From contig NC_081183.1 in assembly GCF_029867415.1 (NCBI RefSeq), forward strand, positions 140,143,951-140,207,950: 64,000 nucleotides of DNA. The letters run 5' to 3'. The notes beneath the pieces were generated by a model. It was not told the DNA's origin. It did not search any database and saw only the letters and a list, made by a program, of their open reading frames with translations. Of this stretch, positions 33,013 to 44,598 are shown piece by piece. Source of the DNA: Vicia villosa (Eukaryota; Streptophyta; Magnoliopsida; Fabales; Fabaceae). A program made the position numbers and the translations under genes. The stretch's first letter is position 1. Every line of letters begins with the position of its first letter.

Positions 33013-36000
33013 ATGGAAGGTCTTGAACAAGAGAATCGTGAGCTACGTGAAAAGGTTGTTACTTTGAGATCTGGTGTGGATCGTCTCACTGCTCTGGTGG
33101 AGACATTGATGGCTACTCAGAATCAGAATCAGAATCAGAATCAAGTTCCTCCTCCCAATGCCCAAGCTCAGGGTCAGACCACTGTGGTTTCTGAAATTGC
33201 TGCTACAACCATTCCTGTTGTTCCTGTTGGTGCTACTCAGCAACGTATGCCTAATGGATATCCCTGGGGTATGCCTGAAGGTTATCTGTCTGTTCCTGAG
33301 ATGACTCGTCCGTTAACTCCTGTTATGGTCAACACATCTCCTATTGTTCATACTGGTCCTTTTGTCCCAGAGCCCATTTATGATGCTGCTCCAAGTGAAA
33401 TTCAAGACAGAATGGATGGTTTCCAAGATCAGTTTGAAGAACTGCAGAAAGAAATGAAAGCCTTGTGTGGGAAAGAACTGTTTGGAAGGAACGTGCATGA
33501 TCTTTGCCTTGTTCCCAACGTGAAAGTACCTGCTAAGTTCAAGTTACCTGAATTTGAGAAGTATAAAGGGAATTCCTGTCCTCAGGCACATCTGGTGATG
33601 TATGTAAGGAAGATGTCCACTCACACTGATGATCAATGTCTGTTGATCCATTATTTCCAAGACAGTTTGACTGGAGCTGCTTCAAAGTGGTATATGGGCC
33701 TTGATAGCACCCATATTCGCACTTTTAATGACCTGGATGAAGCGTTTGTGAAGCAATACAAATATAATGTGGACATGGCTCCTGATAGGAATCAATTGCG
33801 AGCTATGATGCAGAAAGAGAAAGAATCCTTCAAGGAATATGCTCAGAGATGGCGTGAGGTTGCCGCCCAAGTGATTCCTCTGATGGAAGAAAAAGAGATG
33901 ACTAAGATTTTTCTGAAGACTCTTGGTCAGTTTTACTATGAGAAAATGATTGCGAGTGCTCCTGTAGACTTCACCGAAATGGTGGGTATGGGTGTCAGGT
34001 TGGAAGAAGCTGTGCGAGAAGGCCGTCTGGTTCGGAATGACAATTCGTCTGGTGGTGAGAAGAAGTATGGTTCTTCATTCCAGAAGAAGAAGGAATCAGA
34101 TGCTAATGCTGTTTCTCATGGGAGGAATAGTCGATTCAGAAATCAATCTCAACAAGTGGCGTCAGTAACTCTTGTTGTGAATTCAGTGCCTGTAGCTCCT
34201 GATAATCAACAACCAGCAAGGCGGAATTCGTATCCTCGGGTTAATATTGATCCTATCCCTATGACATATACTGAACTGTATCCTGCACTAATTCATAAAA
34301 AGTTGGTTCAACCAAGGTCACCACCTCCTGTTCCAGAGAAACTCCCTTGGTGGTACAAGGCTGATGCCACTTGCGCTTTTCATCAGAATGCTCCTGGGCA
34401 TGACTTAGAGAATTGCTGGCCTTTGAAGAATGAAGTTCAGAGATTGGTTCGTTTTGGAATGCTTTCTTTCCGTGACATTGGCCCTAATGTGAAGAACAAT
34501 CCATTGCCGACTCATGAAGCGTCTGCTGTGAATATGGTGTATGGGTGCCCTGGGAAGTATAAGATTTATCGTGTGGAACACATCAGAGGATCATTGGTAG
34601 AGATGCATGCCACTCTGTGTGAATACAATCATTATGAGCATAATCATGCTGCTTGTAGGATCTGTTCAGTTAATCCTCGAGGATGTTATATTGTGAGAAG
34701 AGATTTACAAGAGATGATAGATCAAAGGCTCATCGAGATTCTGAGGGATAGAGATGAAGACGAGGTCAATGTGATTGAGCCATGCTTTGAAATACCGGAA
34801 TGTGTAGAGATTGATTATTATGGCAAAGCTGCTGTAGAACCTCTTGTGATATGTTTGCTTGGGTCTATACCTTATAGTTCTGACAAAGTTGTACCCTACG
34901 GATACAATGCCACCATGTTGGAAGCTGGAAAAGAAGTTGAGATTAAGCCTCTGTCTTCTGTTGAGAATATAGTAGATGTTAGTAGAGTGACTAGAAGTGG
35001 ACGAGTTTTTACTCAGCCCCAAACAGTTGTGGATGTCCAGAGGAATCCTACTCAAGTTCCTGTGAACAATAATGATGCGACAAAAGTGAATGCTAGATCA
35101 TCTTCAGGAAAGGAGATGGATGAGATTTTGAAACTTATCAAAATGAGTGATTATAAGATTGTGGATCAGTTGCATCGCACTCCATACAAGATCTCTATGA
35201 TGGAGCTGCTGACAAGTTCTCCTGCTCATAGGGATTCTTTGATGAAAATACTTGATCAAGCCTTTGTGGATCATGATGTGACACTGGATCAGTTTAATGG
35301 GGTTGTGAGTAATATCACTACATGTAACAATCTGAGCTTCAGTGATGAAGATTTGCCTGAGGAAGGGAGAAATCATAATTTGGCTTTGCACATCTCTGTC
35401 AGTTGCAAAGAGGACTCAATGTCCAATGTGTTGATCGATACTGGTTCATCGCTGAATGTCATGCCGAAATTTACTCTTGCTAAGCTGTCTTATGGTGGCA
35501 CACCAATGAGATTTAGTAATGTGATTGTCAAGGCTTTTGACGGATCAAAGAAATCAGTGGTTGGAGAGGTTGATTTGCCTATTGGTATTGGACCATTTGT
35601 CTTCAAGATTACTTTTCAAGTGATGGACATTTTCCCTGCATACAGTTGCTTATTGGGACGCCCATGGATCCATGAGGCTGGGGCAGTTACTTCGACTCTC
35701 CACCAAAAGTTGAAATTTGTGAAAGATGGAAAGATGGTTGTTGTGAATGGAGAACAAGCTTTGCTGATTAGTCATCTCTCTTCGTTCCGTACCATAGAGG
35801 CTGATGAAGTGGTCATTGGAACTACATTCCAAGCCCTGTCTGTTAATGATGAATTCAAAAAGGATGAAGCTTCCATTGTCTCCTTCAAAGATGCTCAACA
35901 GGTGGTTCAGAATGGACATTCAGGAGTATGGGGACAAGTGGTGAGTCTGCAAGAGAACAAGAATAGAGCTGGTCTGGGATTTTCTGCCTCAGACAAGTCT

Positions 36001-36201
36001 GTGATGAAGCCTGAATCTGCTTTTCGTCCTTATCAGGAGATGTTCCATAGTGCTGGGTTTCTACATCCGACTCTTCCAGAAGTGAACGCTGTTATTGAAG
36101 ATGAACCAGAGCCAGAAGTGCCAAACTTTGTGACCCATGGAAAGATGATTAAGAATTGGATCACCATTGACATTCCTGAGTGTACTCATGCTTCAAAGTA
36201 A
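33013..36201 (+). CDS. gag-pro: Ogre Gag-protease
   Basis: 1062 residues from the ATG at 33013. This start is supported by the homologous ATG at 44599 in the non-autonomous copy, although the frame is open from 32884. Order: short coiled coil (about 1-35), Asn/Gln and Pro-rich linker, capsid-type retrotransposon gag domain (about 185-340), basic linker, variant zinc knuckle C454-X2-H457-X5-H463-X4-C468, then an aspartic protease with DTGSS beginning at D809 (35437). Gag packages element RNA and the protease processes the polyprotein. The frame is complete. The final stop overlaps the donor GT of an intron that would join this frame to pol, so the protein may be made both alone and as a fusion. 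Confidence 0.92.
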   Translation: MEGLEQENRELREKVVTLRSGVDRLTALVETLMATQNQNQNQNQVPPPNAQAQGQTTVVSEIAATTIPVVPVGATQQRMPNGYPWGMPEGYLSVPEMTRPLTPVMVNTSPIVHTGPFVPEPIYDAAPSEIQDRMDGFQDQFEELQKEMKALCGKELFGRNVHDLCLVPNVKVPAKFKLPEFEKYKGNSCPQAHLVMYVRKMSTHTDDQCLLIHYFQDSLTGAASKWYMGLDSTHIRTFNDLDEAFVKQYKYNVDMAPDRNQLRAMMQKEKESFKEYAQRWREVAAQVIPLMEEKEMTKIFLKTLGQFYYEKMIASAPVDFTEMVGMGVRLEEAVREGRLVRNDNSSGGEKKYGSSFQKKKESDANAVSHGRNSRFRNQSQQVASVTLVVNSVPVAPDNQQPARRNSYPRVNIDPIPMTYTELYPALIHKKLVQPRSPPPVPEKLPWWYKADATCAFHQNAPGHDLENCWPLKNEVQRLVRFGMLSFRDIGPNVKNNPLPTHEASAVNMVYGCPGKYKIYRVEHIRGSLVEMHATLCEYNHYEHNHAACRICSVNPRGCYIVRRDLQEMIDQRLIEILRDRDEDEVNVIEPCFEIPECVEIDYYGKAAVEPLVICLLGSIPYSSDKVVPYGYNATMLEAGKEVEIKPLSSVENIVDVSRVTRSGRVFTQPQTVVDVQRNPTQVPVNNNDATKVNARSSSGKEMDEILKLIKMSDYKIVDQLHRTPYKISMMELLTSSPAHRDSLMKILDQAFVDHDVTLDQFNGVVSNITTCNNLSFSDEDLPEEGRNHNLALHISVSCKEDSMSNVLIDTGSSLNVMPKFTLAKLSYGGTPMRFSNVIVKAFDGSKKSVVGEVDLPIGIGPFVFKITFQVMDIFPAYSCLLGRPWIHEAGAVTSTLHQKLKFVKDGKMVVVNGEQALLISHLSSFRTIEADEVVIGTTFQALSVNDEFKKDEASIVSFKDAQQVVQNGHSGVWGQVVSLQENKNRAGLGFSASDKSVMKPESAFRPYQEMFHSAGFLHPTLPEVNAVIEDEPEPEVPNFVTHGKMIKNWITIDIPECTHASK

Positions 36202-36465
36202 TTTGCTTTTATGTTTTTCAAAATCCTTTCATTCTGCCCAAGATGAAAGTGAAATTGTTGGGGCTTTTTCCTGTTTGTTTTAAACATTAAAATCATCAAT
36301 AAAAGTCATTTTGTTTCTGCATATACATGCTTTTTTATCTTTTTGCTTTTTCTGGAAAGTGGTAACACAAAAAACCTTAAAAAATGTTTTCATTTTGCCA
36401 TAATCTACACGATTACATGTTTGCATATATCTTTCCTTTTCCTGAAATAATAATCACTTGTGCAG
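36198..36465 (+). other. Predicted Ogre intron between protease and reverse transcriptase
   Basis: Donor GTAATT at 36198 lies just before the gag stop and acceptor TTGTGCAG ends at 36465; the length is 268 bp. Removing it deletes the stop and keeps gag and pol in one frame, as checked codon by codon. An intron at this place is an established feature of Ogre elements. Actual splicing is not shown by sequence alone. Confidence 0.78.
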
Positions 36466-37999
36466 ATTAATCAATAAAACCGTTAAAAGTAATGACCCTG
36501 CACCCTCTCCTAACTTCGAGTGTCCTGTGTATGAGGCGGAAGAAGAGAGTGATGAATGTATTCTTGATGAGATTTCCCGACTGCTTGAGCACGAGGAAGA
36601 CACCATTCAGCCATATAAAGAGCCGTTAGAAGTCATCAACTTGGGTTCTGAAGAAGATAAGAAGGAAGTCAAGATTGGGGCACTGCTTGGTCAAGATGTT
36701 AAGAAGAGGATGGTAGAGCTTCTTAAAGAGTATGTTGACATTTTTGCGTGGTCCTACCAAGACATGCCTGGGTTGGACACAGATATTGTGGAGCATCGTT
36801 TGCCGTTGAAACCTGAATGTCCTCCTGTCAAGCAAAAGCTAAGAAGGAGTCATCCCGATATGGCGGAAAAGATTAAGAATGAGGTCTTGAAGAAGATTGA
36901 CGCAGGCTTCCTTGTCACTTATGTGTATCCTCAATGGATTGCTAATATTGTGCCTGTTCCGAAGAAAGACGGAAAAAATCGCATGTGCGTTGATTATAGA
37001 GATTTGAACAAAGCCAGTCCGAAAGATGATTTTCCTCTACCTCCCATTGATATGTTGGTAGATAGTACGGCAAAGTTTGAGGTTTTCTCCTTCATGGATG
37101 GTTTTTCAGGATATAATCAGATTAAGATGGCACCTGAAGACATGGAAAAGACAACCTTTATTACGCCATGGGGGACATTCTGTTACAAAGTGATGCCTTT
37201 TGGGTTGAAGAATGCTGGCGCGACGTATCAGAGGGCCATGACCACTCTGTTCCATGATATGATGCACAAAGAAATTGAGGTTTATGTGGATGACATGATT
37301 GCCAAGTCCCAGTCAGAGGAAGGGCACATGGAGGATCTTTTGAAGTTGTTTCAACGGTTGAGAAAGTTTTGTCTCCGCCTAAATCCAAACAAATGTACTT
37401 TTGGTGTCCGTTCTGGAAAATTATTGGGTTTCATTGTCAGTCAGAGAGGAATTGAAGTAGATCCTGATAAAGTCAAAGCAATTCAGGAAATGCCAGCACC
37501 AAAGACTGAGAAACAAGTGAGAGGTTTCCTCAGACGTTTGAATTATATCTCCAGGTTCATTTCCAATATGACTGCTACCTGTGAGCCCATCTTCAAGTTG
37601 TTAAAGAAAAATCAGGGATGTGTGTGGAATGAAGATTGTCAGAAAGCTTTTGACAACATCAAAGAATATTTGCTTGAACCTCCCATTTTGCTTCCTCCAG
37701 TTGAGGGAAGGCCTTTGATTATGTACCTCATAGTGCTTGAAAATTCAATGGGATGTGTGTTGGGACAGCATGACGAGTCTGGTCGAAAAGAGTATGCAAT
37801 ATACTACCTTAGCAAAAAGTTTACCGAGTGCGAAACAAGATACTCGTGGCTTGAGAAAACTTGCTGTGCTTTGGTGTGGGCTGCTCGCCGACTGAGACAG
37901 TATATGTTGAACCACACCACCCTATTGATTTCTAAAATGGATCCAATTAAGTACATATTTGAAAAACCTGCATTAACTGGAAGGATCGCTCGCTGGTAA
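36466..37999 (+). pseudogene. pol: Ogre Pol part 1: reverse transcriptase and first RNase H, ends at in-frame stop
   Basis: It starts at the predicted acceptor. The reverse transcriptase shows YPQWIANIVPVPKK, MCVDYRDLNKA, PFGLKNAGATYQR and YVDD at 37283-37294, so its catalytic Asp pair is intact. The following RNase H stretch (FTECETRYSWLEK) looks degenerate, as is common in the Tat lineage. A TAA at 37997-37999 interrupts the frame directly after RIARW; the same frame reopens at once with continuous Pol sequence, so one base change can account for it. The enzyme would copy element RNA into DNA in particles. With the stop, the product would lack the second RNase H and integrase. Confidence 0.9.
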
Positions 38000-39091
38000 A
38001 TGTTGTTATCAGAATATGATATTGAATACCGAGCTCAGAAAGTTGTAAAAGGAAGTGTGTTGGCAGAGTACCTCGCTCACCAACCAATTGATGATCATCA
38101 ATCTATCAGAATGAACTTCCCAGATGAAGATATATTGTATTTGAGAGCTCAAGATTGGGATGAACCGTTGCCAGAAGAAGGGCCGGAGCCAGGATCCAAA
38201 TGGGGTTTAATTTTTGATGGAGCTTCTAATGTTCATGGCCATGGAATTGGCGCCATTATTGTCACTCCGCATGGGTCACATGTACCTTTCATTGCAAGGA
38301 TATGTTTTGATTGTACAAATAATATTGCTGAGTATGAAGCTTGCATCATGGGGCTTGAAGAGGCCATTAATCTGAGAATTAAGATTCTTGATGTTTATGG
38401 AAATTTTGCGCTTGTGATTAATCAGATTAAAGGAGAATGGGAAACTCGTCATCCTGGCTTGATCCCTTACAAAGATTACGCCAGAAGGCTGTTGACGTTC
38501 TTTAACAAAGTTGAATTCCACCACATCCCTCGAGATGAGAATCAGATGGCTGATGCATTAGCCACATTGTCCTCCATGTACAAAGTGAACTTTCATAATG
38601 AGGAACCTCAGATTACAATAAGGCGTCTTGATAGACCTGCTCATGTATTTGCAGTTGAGGAATCAACAGATGAAAAGCCTTGGTATTTCGATATTAAACA
38701 CTTCCTTCAGACTCAAGAGTACCCACCTGGGGCATCAAATAAGGATAAGAAAACTTTGAGGAGATTGGCTGGCAGTTTCTTCATCAATGCTGATGTTTTG
38801 TATAAAAGGAATTATGACATGGTTTTGCTCAGATGCGTGGATAGACACGAAGCAGACATGTTGATGCATGAAATTCATGAAGGATCTTTTGGTACCCATG
38901 CCAATGGACATTCGATGGCTAAAAAGATGCTTAGAGCAGGTTACTATTGGCTTACAATGAAATTTGATTGCTACAAGTTTGTAAAGAAGTGTCACAAGTG
39001 TCAGGTGTATGCTGACAAGATTCATGTGCCCCGACGCTTCTCAATGTCATTTCCTCTCCATGGCCTTTCTCTATGTGGGGTATCGATATGA
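38000..39091 (+). pseudogene. pol: Ogre Pol part 2: additional (archaeal-type) RNase H and integrase zinc domain
   Basis: Continues in the frame of part 1. The second RNase H, typical of Tat/Ogre, has its acidic residues at FDGAS (D, 38216), AEYEA (E, 38330) and MADAL (D, 38552). The third expected Asp, in the YGDS-type motif, reads YGNF (N at 38402), so activity is doubtful. The integrase HHCC zinc domain follows, ending KKCHKCQ near 39003. After 39029-39032, in a C run, the correct frame shifts by one base and this frame ends in unrelated residues at 39091. Confidence 0.87.
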
Positions 39092-39927
39092 TTGGCATGA
39101 TTGAACCCAAGGCAACGAACGGACATCGATTCATCCTGGTAGCAATTGATTACTTTACCAAGTGGGTAGAAGCTGCTTCATATGCTAATGTGACAAAGCA
39201 AGTTGTGATTAGATTTATCAAGAACAACATCATCTGCAGATATGGTGTACCGAGCAAGATCATTACTAATAATGGCTCGAATCTGAATAACAGTATGATG
39301 AGGGAACTGTGTGAAAGTTTCAAAATTGAACATCACAACTCTTCGCCTTATAGGCCAAAGATGAATGGAGCTGTTGAAGCAGCAAATAAGAATATTAAAA
39401 GGATTGTGCAAAAGATGGCTGTTACGTACAAGGACTGGCATGAGGTGCTCCCATTTGCTTTGCATGGGTACCGTACATCTGTTCGTACTTCATCAGGGGC
39501 AACTCCCTTTTCTTTGGTTTATGGTATGGAAGCAGTGCTCCCTATTGAGGTTGAGATTCCATCGTTGAGAGTTTTAATGGAAACCAAGTTATCTGAGGCT
39601 GAGTGGTGTCAGAGCAGGTTTGATCAATTGAATTTGATAGAAGAAAAGAGAATGACGGCTTTATGCCATGGTCAGTTGTACCAGAAAAGAATGAAGAAAG
39701 CTTTTGATAAGAAGGTTCGACCTCGTGTATTCAGAGAAGGCGACCTCGTGCTCAAAAGGATCTTTTCTTTCACCTCCGATTCAAGGGGCAAGTGGACTCC
39801 TAATTTCGAAGGAACCTACGTTGTTAAGAAAGCCTTCTCTGGCGGTGCATTAATTCTTGCAACTATGGATGGAGAGGAGCTCCCACGTCCCGTGAATGCT
39901 GATGTAGTCAAGAAATACTTCGCCTAA
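39033..39927 (+). pseudogene. pol: Ogre Pol part 3: integrase core and C-terminal domain
   Basis: The integrase continues in another frame after the shift at 39029-39032; the first Met in this frame is at 39073. The catalytic triad positions are D at 39085 (WGID), the second Asp replaced by Asn at 39268 (ITNNGS), and E at 39376 (GAVEAAN), 35 residues after the second position. Loss of the second Asp should abolish integration. The C-terminal part (FREGDLVLKR, GKWTPNFEGTYVVKKAF) is typical of this lineage and ends at 39927. No chromodomain is present. Confidence 0.88.
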
Positions 39928-39940
39928 AAATAATAAAAGA

Positions 39941-40088
39941 ACAGCTCGCTAAGTTGAAAACCCGAAAGGGCGGCTTAGGCAAAAAGGAGCGTCTCGGTGG
40001 ATTGAAAACCCGAAAGGGCGGTCCAGGCAAAAATTAGAGACATAAACAGAATAAAATACCCGATGGACTGAAAACCCGAAAGGGCGGT
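39941..40088 (+). repeat. Three consecutive stem-loops in B 3' UTR
   Basis: Each repeat reads outer arm, GAAAACCCGAAAGGGCGG, outer arm, GGCAAAA. The inner stem CCC/GGG closes a GAAA loop (39961-39970, 40009-40018, 40075-40084). The outer arms are CTAAG/CTTAG (39949/39974), TGGA/TCCA (39998/40022) and TGGA/TCCA (40064/52960). The third one is split by the insertion of the second B element. Confidence 0.88.
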
Positions 40089-43000
40089 TGTCATACCCCA
40101 ATTTTTGACCCTAAGATCATATATCATTCATATCCCAATCATTAATCAAGAGCTTCACTTGGAAGTTTTGTTTGTGGTGTTGCACTCACCTCATCAATAA
40201 GAGGGACCGTCAAACACCAATGATTGTTTATCTTGTATGCATATTATACTAACCCAAATACCAAAAATATTGCTTTGTTTCTTTGTAGGCTTTTGTTTTG
40301 TAGGTACCAAGCCAAGACATGCAATAAACAAGGCATTTTCCACATTTTGGACTGATGAAATCGATTTCCCTCTTGGGTAAATCGATTTCCCTACAACAAT
40401 TTTCAACGAAATCACATTCTGGACAGCATGAAATCGATTTCCCTCCTGGGCAAATCGATTTCCCTAGTGTATTTTGCGCCAAATTCTCTTCTGGAACAGA
40501 GTGAAATCGATTTCACTCCTGGGGGAAATCGATTTCCTTAAGGCGAAATTCAAAAAAAATAGAGAGGGAAGCTTGATTTGATTTTGGCACCTATTTTCTT
40601 TGACCATTTTTGTCATTTTACCAATTTTCCACCTCACCAAAATACTTCCCTTCATTAATTCCATTTTAACCTCATTTTACCATTTTTACCATTTAAATGC
40701 CACTTTAATCACCAATTAAACACAAGTTAATTAACTAAGAGCAAATGACCAAATTGCCACTACTCTTGCTCTCATCCTATAAATAGAGGCCACTACTCTC
40801 TCATTTCTCAAGCTTTGAGAGCCAGAAAACCCCTTGCAATTTCTCTCCTCATCCTTACCAAATTCACCAAAGCTCTTTTTCTTTCATAAAGTTTGTGAGT
40901 CACATCTTGAACCTCACAAACTTTGAGCTAAACCACCATCCATTTCACTCTTTTTTCTTCAATTGTTGAGAGATCAAGATTTGTGTTGGTGATTCTTGAA
41001 GTAGATCTAAGTTTTGTTCAAGATTTGGTAATTTTCTTCATCTTTATTCATCCATCATAATGTGATTCTTTTGTGCTTGTGTGTGATGCATCTTTGATGC
41101 TATATTGGTCCTATTTGATGGTGATTTGATGGAAAATTCGTGCTCCAATTGATATGTGATCATAAGGTGTTTGTATGTTAGCTTAAGTCAAGTTTTATGC
41201 TTCCTAATGCTGATTTTTTGAAAACTGCACAGAGGAAATCGATTTCCTCCTTAGGAAAATCGATTTCCATTCCGTTTCTGCGCCAGATTTGAAAACCTGC
41301 ACTAAGGAAATCAATTTCCTCCTTAGGCAAATCGATTTCCCCTGGGACAGAATGTGTTTTTTTGCCTTTTTTATGCTTGTTTTGGCTTCCTTCTTCCTCC
41401 ACTTCATTAATATCATTGGATCTAGGATGTTGATAGGTTTGAAATGACCTAATCCATAATATTAGATGAATGATATTAATGATAGTGTGAGTTGATTATC
41501 TTTTTATGCATTTTATTTTTCTTCCTCTACTTCATTAATATCATTGGATCTAGGATGTTGATAGGTTTGAAAGGACCAAATCCATAATATTAGATGAATG
41601 ATATTAATGATAGTGTGAGTTGATTTTACTTTATGCATTTTATCTTCTTCTTCTCCTTTTTTTCTTTTGATCGATGAAAGTCTTAACACCTTGAGAATTC
41701 TTATGGATTCTTGGTAAAGACTAGATCGCTCCTTATTTTCTTTTTGTGCGGTATTGCTTTTGGAGAGTGATCTACATATCACTTCTCTCGCATGCATTAG
41801 CACATAAAGTTTTGACCGGCCTCGTTGTAGGGTGATTTCTACATAAATCACTTGGCGATCTGCTTAACATAGCGCAATATTTCGTGTCCCGAATAAAAAA
41901 AGATCAAATATGGAAGAGAATTGTATGCGGTTGATTTAAGACTTATGGAAATTTATCGTGTAGTCGCTATGATTTTATCAAGCTTCTGATAAAGTTCCAT
42001 TGAATTTAAATCCGAGAACATCCTTCACTCACCATCGATCTTTCTTACTAACTTTGATAACATACTTGACAAGTTTCAAGATGGTTATCTTTAACATCTA
42101 ACAACTAACTTTAATTTCCGCAATTTATTATATTGCTCTTTATTTTTCGCTTTATTGCTTTATTTTATCATTTCATCATATTTACATTCCGCTATTTTTC
42201 CTTTGTCCATTTGGACGTTTATATTTCCGCTATTTTATCTTTGTCCACTTGGACACTATGTTTATGTTTTCGCCATTTTCTTTTTGTCCACTTGGACCAT
42301 ACTTTACTTTTATGCTAAAACACTAATAATCAACAAAAATCTAAAAAAACACTTAAGGCTCTCTTTTGGACTATTGGTTACTATCCCGAGCATTTTGGAG
42401 TTATGGACTTATGGACTTAGTGCCTCTGGACCCTTATTCTATTGTTACTCTGTTGTTATTCTGTCTGTCTGGCATTGGATTGTTGTCTGTTTGTATGTGC
42501 AAGTATTTCCTTGAAAGCCCTTGATGGTTAATTCCAAGGCATTGATATAAGAATTTTACCCGAAAACAGCCGTTACTCTGCCCGATTTTCGTCAGAATTT
42601 TAATGTGCTTAATGCAAAGTGGTGCTAAGATAATAATTTCATCCGGATCCCCAAGTGATAATGTTTGGTTTGGTAATGATAAGTCCAAAGGATGGGAAAT
42701 CTACCTTGACTTATAATGTCAAGTGTTGGCTTCTTTTTCGGTTAGATCGTTCTTTCCTTAGCTTTTATTTTACGCAATAGGATAGCCTCTTCATCTCTCC
42801 CATTCTTAAAGTTTCAAAATCTTCTCCCTTTTTCAAAAAACCTTCTTATGTTTGCAATCTTTTCAAAACCTTTTCTCTTAAAATATCTTTTGCCCTTAGT
42901 GGCCTTTCCCTTTTTCTTCAAAAAGTTTAGACACTGTTAATTGTCGAAACGAGTGGTTATACCCCACGATTTTGAAATTGATTGATATAATGAGATCTTT

Positions 43001-43522
43001 TCCGCGTGAGAGAGTTAGTGGCATACTCGTAGATTTTATCCGAGTTGGAGCCCTTCTTTCATTTGCGATGCAAAGAACTCAATTGTTCTCATGCTCAAGA
43101 TCAATGGCTGAGTATTTCTCTCCAACGACGATAAAGTGTTTATTCGTTTTTTTAAAACGTTTTTCCCTTTAAGCGGAACTACATTAGCTCTGACTTCTCC
43201 ATTGCACCGAGGAGGTATGTAGGCACAAAGCTTAATGCTTTGCCGAGCTTATTTTAAAATAAAACAAACCGTTTTTAGCACACACGACACAGATTTTCAA
43301 AAAGGTTCCTGTGGAGTACCACAGATATGAGGGGTGCTTAAAACCTTCCCCTTGTATAATCAACACCCGAACCTGAGTTCTCTTTCTTGTTTTAAAAACA
43401 AAACTTTGGGTTTTTTCGTTCTTTTCCCTTTTCCTTTGAAAAAATAAAGCGCGGTGGCGATTTAAACGAAATATTGATTCGAGTCAATCCCATGGCTCCG
43501 ATATCAGATTTTCCCTGCTACA
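40089..43522 (+). repeat. Family B LTR, copy 2 (3434 bp)
   Basis: 5' LTR of the non-autonomous element. It is almost identical to copy 3. One of the paired palindromes reads AAATCAATTT near 41308 instead of AAATCGATTT. Confidence 0.93.
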
Positions 43523-43528
43523 GAAAAA

Positions 43529-43546
43529 TGGCGACTTCACTGGGGA
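43529..43546 (+). other. Primer-binding site, family B copy 2
   Basis: TGGCGACTTCACTGGGGA, six bases after the LTR end. Confidence 0.85.
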
Positions 43547-44305
43547 TCCAGTTTTAAGTGTGTTAAGCCTATTTTTGTTTATCTGTGTGTTTTTATCTGT
43601 ATATATTATTGTGTGATTTGTTTGTTTATTTTCTTTTTCTTTTTTTTTTCTTTTTGGTGCTCGATGGTTCCTCTGTGATGAGATAAAGTTCTAACCCGAA
43701 CTTTGGTGAGTAACTTGAGATAGGAGGTGGTAAGACCAATAGTCGCATGTCAGGAGCAATCCTTACCATGAGCGTCATATGGTGGAACCCCAATTAGTGG
43801 AGGCCTCATGGAAGGTAGCAGAGGTTGTTACGAACCATCGTGATAACGCTATTGCTTTCAATAGTGAGTGTCCGTAGAAGCTGAATGGCCTAGAACCTTT
43901 TAACCCATCTAAGCCTTTTTAGGATGTAGTGCAGAAACAAGATCAAGTACCAATTTGAGCTTGTTGTCATGCGATACTACGCTCAGACGAGGTCTTTTTA
44001 GGCATATTATTGGCGCCCATAAGCAATTGTGCGTGCCGGTAATATCCGATAGAAGATTGAAAACTCTGGGAACCTTTGTAGAACCCGACCGGCAGGTACA
44101 AAATTCCTTAGATCATACCTTTTGGGATGGTTGGACCCATGGCTCCATGCTCGTGACGTCGAACCTTTGAACTATGATCTTATGTGACCTTGCATGCTCT
44201 TGGTTGTGGTTGATGCATAAACCATGCATTCATGCATCCATGAAAACTCTTTTTTTTTTATTTTCAAGGAACTTAGAGGTCTTTCCTTGTAAACATCATA
44301 AGTTT

Positions 44306-44380
44306 CATCAAACTCAATGGATCTTGGGTGTTGATGGGGTGAAAATTCTAATCCACCAAAATGGATGATTGATTTTGATG
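44306..44380 (+). other. Stem-loop in the place of ORF1
   Basis: CATCAAACTCAAT (44306-44318) pairs with ATTGATTTTGATG (44368-44380) with one mismatch. The intervening GGATCTTGGGTGTTGAT and AATCCA align with the 77-nt stem-loop of the B LTR, whose arms have a different sequence. Confidence 0.6.
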
Positions 44381-44598
44381 ATAACTTAATCAAAGCTTTA
44401 GTCCAATGTTTGAGTGTTTACAAGTTAATATCTTAAGTTCCTTGAAACTCAAAAATTAAAATAAAAAAAAACAAAAAAAAACAAATCATCTGCATTGCAT
44501 GCATCATTCTGCATTTGGTTCTGCTTTCTAAAGAAGTTTTCCAGAGCCTTATTTCCTTTCTCCTGGTATCATCAGTACAACACTCTTGCTAAGAAGAA

